Shown here: piece by piece, positions 33,512 to 37,158 of the stretch
Numbering within the stretch: position 1 is the first letter of the stretch
Layout: every line of letters begins with the position of its first letter
Source: Lyngbya aestuarii BL J
GTDB lineage: Bacteria > Cyanobacteriota > Cyanobacteriia > Cyanobacteriales > Microcoleaceae
Direction: 5' to 3'
Length of the DNA: 37,158 nucleotides
Assembly (NCBI RefSeq): GCF_000478195.2
Contig: NZ_AUZM01000060.1
Span: 1 to 37,158 of the forward strand
Position numbers and translations under genes: made by a program
The notes under the pieces: model-generated
What the model saw: the letters and a program-made list of their open reading frames with translations, nothing else
The model's database searches: none
Told to the model about the DNA's origin: nothing

Positions 33512-33583
33512 AGCGGGTGATGGGATTCGAACCCACGACATCAACCTTGGCAAGGTTGCGCTCTACCACTGAGCTACACCCGC
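33512..33583 (-). tRNA. tRNA-Gly(GCC)
   Basis: The minus strand folds as a complete cloverleaf: acceptor GCGGGTG pairs with CACCCGC, the D-arm contains AGCTCAGTGGTAGAGC, and the T-arm is GTGGGTTCGAATCCCAT. The anticodon loop CTTGCCAAG gives anticodon GCC (complement of 33549-33551), which reads glycine codons GGC and GGU. The CCA end is not encoded. Confidence 0.96.
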
Positions 33584-33689
33584 AGTTTTACCTGACTCTC
33601 TCTAGAGTCTCATAAAAAGATCAATTTGTCAAGGTACTTCTAGAAAATTTTGAGACAATTTTGAGAAATTTCTGCTGACCTGAAGAAAT

Positions 33690-34283
33690 TTAGGATTGCT
33701 CTTGTTTATTTTTATCCGTTTCCGATGCAATTGCCCGACTCGGACTGGCAGATAACATTCCAGGAGAATAACCCGTTGCATGATTCCCAGAACTGTCTAC
33801 CGACATGGCTTTAATTTGTCGCATCAGACTCGCCATTTCCAGAGCATTCATTGCATATTCCCATCCTTTATTACTCTTGATTCCCGCCCGTTCTAGAGCT
33901 TGCTGCATGGTGTCTGTAGTGACAATCCCAAAGATCACGGGAGTTCCGGTTTGAAATCCGGTTGCGGCAATTCCTTTTGAGACTTCGGAGGCGACATAAT
34001 CAAAATGAGGGGTTTGTCCCTTAATCACTGCCCCTAAGCAAATAATTGCATCATAACGCTGAGTTAACGCCAACTGATGAGCAACCAGAGGCACCTCAAA
34101 ACTACCCGGAACCCAAACATAATCGACTTGTGTTCCTTGAGGATCAGGATTGACCCCATGTCGTTTGAGACAATCTTGACACCCTTCTAACAACTTAGTC
34201 GTAATGAGATCATTAAAGCGACCAATGACGATTGCAAACTGGAGGGAGTCGGTTTGAGTAAAATTTCCTTCAAAAACAGCCAT
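33690..34283 (-). CDS. ribH: 6,7-dimethyl-8-ribityllumazine synthase
   Basis: This enzyme joins the pyrimidinedione amine with 3,4-dihydroxybutanone phosphate, the penultimate step of riboflavin synthesis. Family landmarks are [55 protein letters not shown] (with the catalytic His in TPHFDYV), and [16 protein letters not shown]. The catalytic core ends near residue 160. The remaining ~35 residues are Ser-rich and probably disordered, an extension beyond the usual ~155-160 residue length. It lies 82 bases downstream of psbZ on the same strand, with a hairpin between, so partial read-through is possible. Confidence 0.95.
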   Translation of the reverse strand: MAVFEGNFTQTDSLQFAIVIGRFNDLITTKLLEGCQDCLKRHGVNPDPQGTQVDYVWVPGSFEVPLVAHQLALTQRYDAIICLGAVIKGQTPHFDYVASEVSKGIAATGFQTGTPVIFGIVTTDTMQQALERAGIKSNKGWEYAMNALEMASLMRQIKAMSVDSSGNHATGYSPGMLSASPSRAIASETDKNKQEQS

Positions 34284-34317
34284 ACTGATAGTTTTAAATT
34301 TCAGTTGAATTTGGGTC

Positions 34318-34348
34318 AGAGGTTAATCTTTGGGTAAGTTTAACCTCT
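34318..34348 (-). promoter_or_regulatory. perfect stem-loop between psbZ and ribH
   Basis: AGAGGTTAA (34318-34326) and TTAACCTCT (34340-34348) form a nine-pair stem with a 13-base loop, with no T-run on the minus strand. It could be a 3' stabilising structure for psbZ mRNA, a weak terminator, or a leader element for ribH. I see no FMN-riboswitch features. Confidence 0.5.
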
Positions 34349-34365
34349 AACCCCCACAGAATCGA

Positions 34366-34557
34366 TTAAACCACTAAATAGTTTAAGACTCCCACCAGCA
34401 GAACTAAAGCGATCCAAAGTCCTGAACCCACGAACAATAGAGGCTTAGATTGACTCCAGTTTTGAGGGGAAGCATAGGCAAAGGGAACGCCAACGACCAT
34501 GACAAACGAGAGAATAACCAAAGCCGCTAAAAAGAATTGAAACAAAATTGTTAACAT
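34366..34557 (-). CDS. psbZ: photosystem II protein Z
   Basis: A 63-residue thylakoid membrane subunit of photosystem II (Ycf9), located near CP43. Two transmembrane helices are clear: residues 2-25 ([20 protein letters not shown]) and 40-62 ([20 protein letters not shown]). They are joined by the diagnostic loop [13 protein letters not shown] use ATG 34557, with GGGAG about seven bases upstream. The frame is open further upstream, but the extra 19 residues do not belong to the family and the length is normal for PsbZ. Confidence 0.95.
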   Translation of the reverse strand: MLTILFQFFLAALVILSFVMVVGVPFAYASPQNWSQSKPLLFVGSGLWIALVLLVGVLNYLVV

Positions 34558-34767
34558 TGTGTTCTCCCAAACGAACAAGTTAGTAAAGACAACAAGCCAT
34601 GAGAGCTGATACAAACCTTAAACTGACTCTCATATAGTTAAGCTACCAGAAATTGCCCCTTCTCGGGAACCGTTATTCTCAATCCCCTCGAACAAGTCAA
34701 GACAACTCAAAACATTGTCCACTTCCCGCCCAAAATCTATAAGGTTGAGTGAGCGTTCCCGTTGAAC

Positions 34768-35439
34768 TTACTGTTCCCCCTGTCTCGTTCTTTGAGCGGC
34801 TTGGGCAACGGTTTCCACATCATCGCTTGCTAGTTTTTGTAAAGTTTCTTCTGCTTCTTGAGTCGCCCCCAGATGAACCAGGGCTTGAGCCACTCGATGC
34901 CGAATTTGCCAGTCTGGGCTAGAGGCAAACGGAAGCAGTAGGGGAATTCCCCTTTGATCTCCGAGTTCTCCCATTGCCCCAATCGCTACCGTTCGGATGA
35001 GATCATTATCTCCTTGGAGAGCATCCTCTAGCAATTCAAATCCCCGAGGTTCTCCAAGTTCTCCCAAGGCAGCCACAATACTGAGTTTAATCAACCATTC
35101 AGAGGTATTATGATAGACTTGGTGCAAATCATCAAACGCTTCGCGCAATTTGAGCGCTCCAATGGCATCAGCGGCAGCGGCTTTAACATCCGCTTCTGGA
35201 TCTTTAAGTAAACATTCACGTAACAATTCCAAAGCCAGGGCGTGATCTTGTTCACCCAAACTTGAAAGTTGGCTAACTGCGGCGTAGCGGACTCGGGTAT
35301 CGCGATCAATAACTGCGGGTTGAATCAGTTCAAAAGCTGTTTTAGGTTCAAGCTGACGTAATTGATTCACTCCCCGTAAGCGATCGCCCAAATCTTCTGA
35401 ACTGAGCAATTGTTGAACGGATTCAGGAGTAATGCTCAT
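34768..35439 (-). CDS. nblB: HEAT-repeat protein, NblB-like phycobilisome degradation factor
   Basis: A 223-residue all-helical protein of about five or six HEAT repeats, with segments such as RVRYAAVSQLSSLGE, DVKAAAADAIGALKL, WLIKLSIVAALGELGEP and WQIRHRVAQALVHLGA. It is related to the CpcE/CpcF bilin lyases. The start (MSITPESVQQLLSSEDLGDR) and repeat wording resemble NblB, which detaches bilins and promotes phycobilisome breakdown in starvation or high light. A bilin-lyase paralogue remains possible. The ATG at 35439 begins the family sequence directly. It is monocistronic as far as can be seen, with about 130 bases to the CBS gene. Confidence 0.8.
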   Translation of the reverse strand: MSITPESVQQLLSSEDLGDRLRGVNQLRQLEPKTAFELIQPAVIDRDTRVRYAAVSQLSSLGEQDHALALELLRECLLKDPEADVKAAAADAIGALKLREAFDDLHQVYHNTSEWLIKLSIVAALGELGEPRGFELLEDALQGDNDLIRTVAIGAMGELGDQRGIPLLLPFASSPDWQIRHRVAQALVHLGATQEAEETLQKLASDDVETVAQAAQRTRQGEQ

Positions 35440-35572
35440 GTTGTTAAAGGTGTTTTTATTAGAAGTTTGTTGTGATCAATTCCAGGATTGAGTTTAGACT
35501 TAAAATCCTATCATCTTCAAGAACCGATAGCTAGCCTGTGTTAATTCTTGCCTCAACCCGGACAGACTACTC

Positions 35573-36034
35573 TTAACCGGCTGCCATCATGCGAATAATA
35601 TCTCCACAGGAAAGAATACCAATCACAAGTCCTTGTTCATCTAATACGGGTAATTGATGGACTTGCTTTTCATTGAGTAAACGGGCGGCTTCCGAGAGAG
35701 ATTGACTCGGGGTAATTGTGGCGATTGGGTTTTTTGTCATCACTTCTTCAACGGTTTCACCCAAAGCTTTATGAAGTTCTTTTTCGTAACGGGCAGGACT
35801 TTCTAAAAAAATCACACTATCGAGAACAGTAATATAAGCTGGAGGTGTGACGCCACTTTGCTGCCAAATGATGTCAGTTTCAGAGATCATACCGACTAAT
35901 TTACCAGCTTCATTAACGACAGGTAAGCCGCTAATCTGGTGTTCTGCTAAAATCTGGATGGCTTCTTTGAGAGGCATATCAGGCCTAGCTAAGATCGGGT
36001 TCGATGTCATTATGTCGGCGACCGTTTTGGGCAT
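35573..36034 (-). CDS. tandem CBS-domain protein
   Basis: A 153-residue protein made of two CBS motifs and nothing else. The first, residues ~3-60, has VADIMTSNPILARPDMPLKE and GLPVVNEAGKLVGMISETDI. The second, residues ~95-150, has VEEVMTKNPIATITPSQSLS and QLPVLDEQGLVIGILSCGDI. An inter-domain stretch of ~30 residues (YITVLDSVIFLESPARYEKE) is characteristic of this stand-alone group. The pair should form a Bateman module binding AMP, ATP or a related nucleotide. Its regulatory target is unknown. It is divergent from the DUF1499 gene, with about 130 bases between starts. Confidence 0.9.
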   Translation of the reverse strand: MPKTVADIMTSNPILARPDMPLKEAIQILAEHQISGLPVVNEAGKLVGMISETDIIWQQSGVTPPAYITVLDSVIFLESPARYEKELHKALGETVEEVMTKNPIATITPSQSLSEAARLLNEKQVHQLPVLDEQGLVIGILSCGDIIRMMAAG

Positions 36035-36164
36035 AATCTCAGACTCATCGTTGACTAAACTGTTGCTCTTATCATATCGGAATTTAGATCCCTACAGCGC
36101 GATCTGTGTTGCATCTATCTCACGTCTTTGTAGAACCCTTCAACAATACCCATCCAATCATCAC

Positions 36165-36701
36165 ATGAAGATCTTCTCTCTCAAACTTTCTCAGATTAAT
36201 ATTTTCACCTCTATTGGGGCTATAGTGCTGGTGATCTCCAGTTTTGTTGGTTTTATTCCCACTGCGGCGGCGCTTACGACTTCACCTCCTCCCATTATCG
36301 CCAGTCTTTTTTCCTTTTCTGGAACTCGACCCAATAATCTAGGGATTCAAGCAGGTCAGTTAGCGAATTGTCCGGATTCACCCAACTGTGTCTCTAGCCA
36401 AAGTACAGATGCGGTTCATCAGATCGCTCCCTTGGTTTATGAAGACTCTGCTACTGAAGCGTTTGAGCGGCTAAAAATGATTATTCAAAATCTGGATAAT
36501 GCCAAAATCATTCGGGAGGAACAGGATTATCTTTATGCCGAATTTACTTCAGCAATTATGGGATTTGTAGATGATGTAGAATTTAATCTCGATGAAGCGG
36601 ATCAAATTATTAATGTGCGTTCAGCTTCCCGTTTAGGAGAGTCTGATTTAGGGGTTAATCGGAATCGAGTTGAAACCATTCGAGCCGTTTTTCAGTCCTA
36701 A
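36165..36701 (+). CDS. DUF1499-family exported protein
   Basis: A 178-residue protein with an N-terminal signal or anchor, residues 12-38 (FTSIGAIVLVISSFVGFIPT followed by AAAL), so it is probably exported or membrane-tethered. The DUF1499 signature, LANCPDSPNCVSSQSTD, starts near residue 66. The rest of the domain includes YLYAEFTSAIMGFVDDVEFN, VRSASRLGESDLGVNRNRV and the end RAVFQS. Function is unknown. The same frame is open back to 35847, but that part is antisense to the CBS gene and unlike protein, so ATG 36165 is the likely start. It is followed by a bidirectional terminator. Confidence 0.88.
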   Translation: MKIFSLKLSQINIFTSIGAIVLVISSFVGFIPTAAALTTSPPPIIASLFSFSGTRPNNLGIQAGQLANCPDSPNCVSSQSTDAVHQIAPLVYEDSATEAFERLKMIIQNLDNAKIIREEQDYLYAEFTSAIMGFVDDVEFNLDEADQIINVRSASRLGESDLGVNRNRVETIRAVFQS

Positions 36702-36743
36702 GTCTAACGAACTTTTCGAGATCAATATCGCGTTGTAAACGTT

Positions 36744-36776
36744 AAAACCCCCTGCTAACTTAGAGGGGGCTTTATT
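36744..36776. terminator. bidirectional terminator between DUF1499 and psbD
   Basis: CCCCCT (36748-36753) pairs with AGGGGG (36764-36769), with an inner CTAA/TTAG. It is flanked by CTTTATTTAT on the plus strand and by TTTTAAC on the minus strand. It separates two convergent genes. Confidence 0.8.
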
Positions 36777-36826
36777 TATAATCCGAGTTTTAAACTCGTT
36801 TCAAACCGTGAGAAGATTTCCTACTC

Positions 36827-37158
<332 letters not shown>

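Noticed and set aside
34284-34365. FMN riboswitch ahead of ribH
   Set aside because: The leader is too short and lacks the conserved multi-stem pattern. Only a simple hairpin is present.
35847-36164. Upstream extension of the DUF1499 frame
   Set aside because: It is antisense to the CBS gene and non-protein-like. The signal peptide begins at ATG 36165.

Overview
The window is cyanobacterial chromosomal DNA, probably from a filamentous species of the Oscillatoria/Planktothrix/Lyngbya kind (the genus is a guess). Direct evidence is the photosystem II genes psbZ and psbD, a crtP-crtB carotenoid operon, an NblB-like phycobilisome protein, a UPF0182 protein, and about twenty copies by eye of the HIP1 octamer GCGATCGC. 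The DNA is moderately AT-rich and rather gene-sparse, with several 350-500 base intergenic stretches and cyanobacterial short tandem repeats.

Layout. 1-3.5 kb: the 3' part of a membrane M48-type protein whose zinc-binding residues are all replaced, a hypothetical gene, and an RRM RNA-binding protein. 3.5-6 kb: crtP-crtB on the minus strand, making and desaturating phytoene. 6-9.3 kb: dnaK and a DnaJ-like gene, a chaperone pair preceded by a mosaic of tandem repeats. 9.4-11.1 kb: transaldolase and a universal stress protein (minus). 11.6-15.8 kb: a mini zinc-ribbon protein, a P-type cation ATPase, a DUF5872-like protein, the stranded C-terminus of a TrkA-C potassium-transport protein, and a small conserved-looking protein. 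15.9-23 kb: an unorthodox pyruvate-kinase-like protein, UPF0182, a GAPDH, a BON-domain protein and a pterin carbinolamine dehydratase. 23-27.6 kb: an accessory region with an ImmA/IrrE-like metalloprotease, a hypothetical protein, and the wreck of a single-chain restriction-modification enzyme split by a VapBC-type toxin-antitoxin pair. 27.6-33.4 kb: a lipid-A-disaccharide-synthase-related protein, a DJ-1/PfpI protein, an orphan sugar-type binding lipoprotein, a methyltransferase, a broken RTX calcium-binding protein and a HAD phosphatase. 33.5-37.2 kb: tRNA-Gly(GCC), ribH, psbZ, an NblB-like gene, a CBS-pair protein, a DUF1499 protein and the 3' end of a psbD copy that is not followed by psbC.

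Most of the window is housekeeping. Carotenoid, photosystem and chaperone genes sit in short one- or two-gene units that often converge on shared hairpin terminators. Decay and rearrangement concentrate in three places: the restriction-modification/toxin-antitoxin locus, the RTX gene, and the TrkA-C remnant. I see no CRISPR array, no intact insertion sequence and no complete unknown multi-gene system. The strongest candidates for a second look are the toxin-antitoxin pair inside the decayed modification gene, the zinc-less M48 protein, the divergent pyruvate-kinase-like protein, and a perfect palindrome over the Shine-Dalgarno site of the BON gene.
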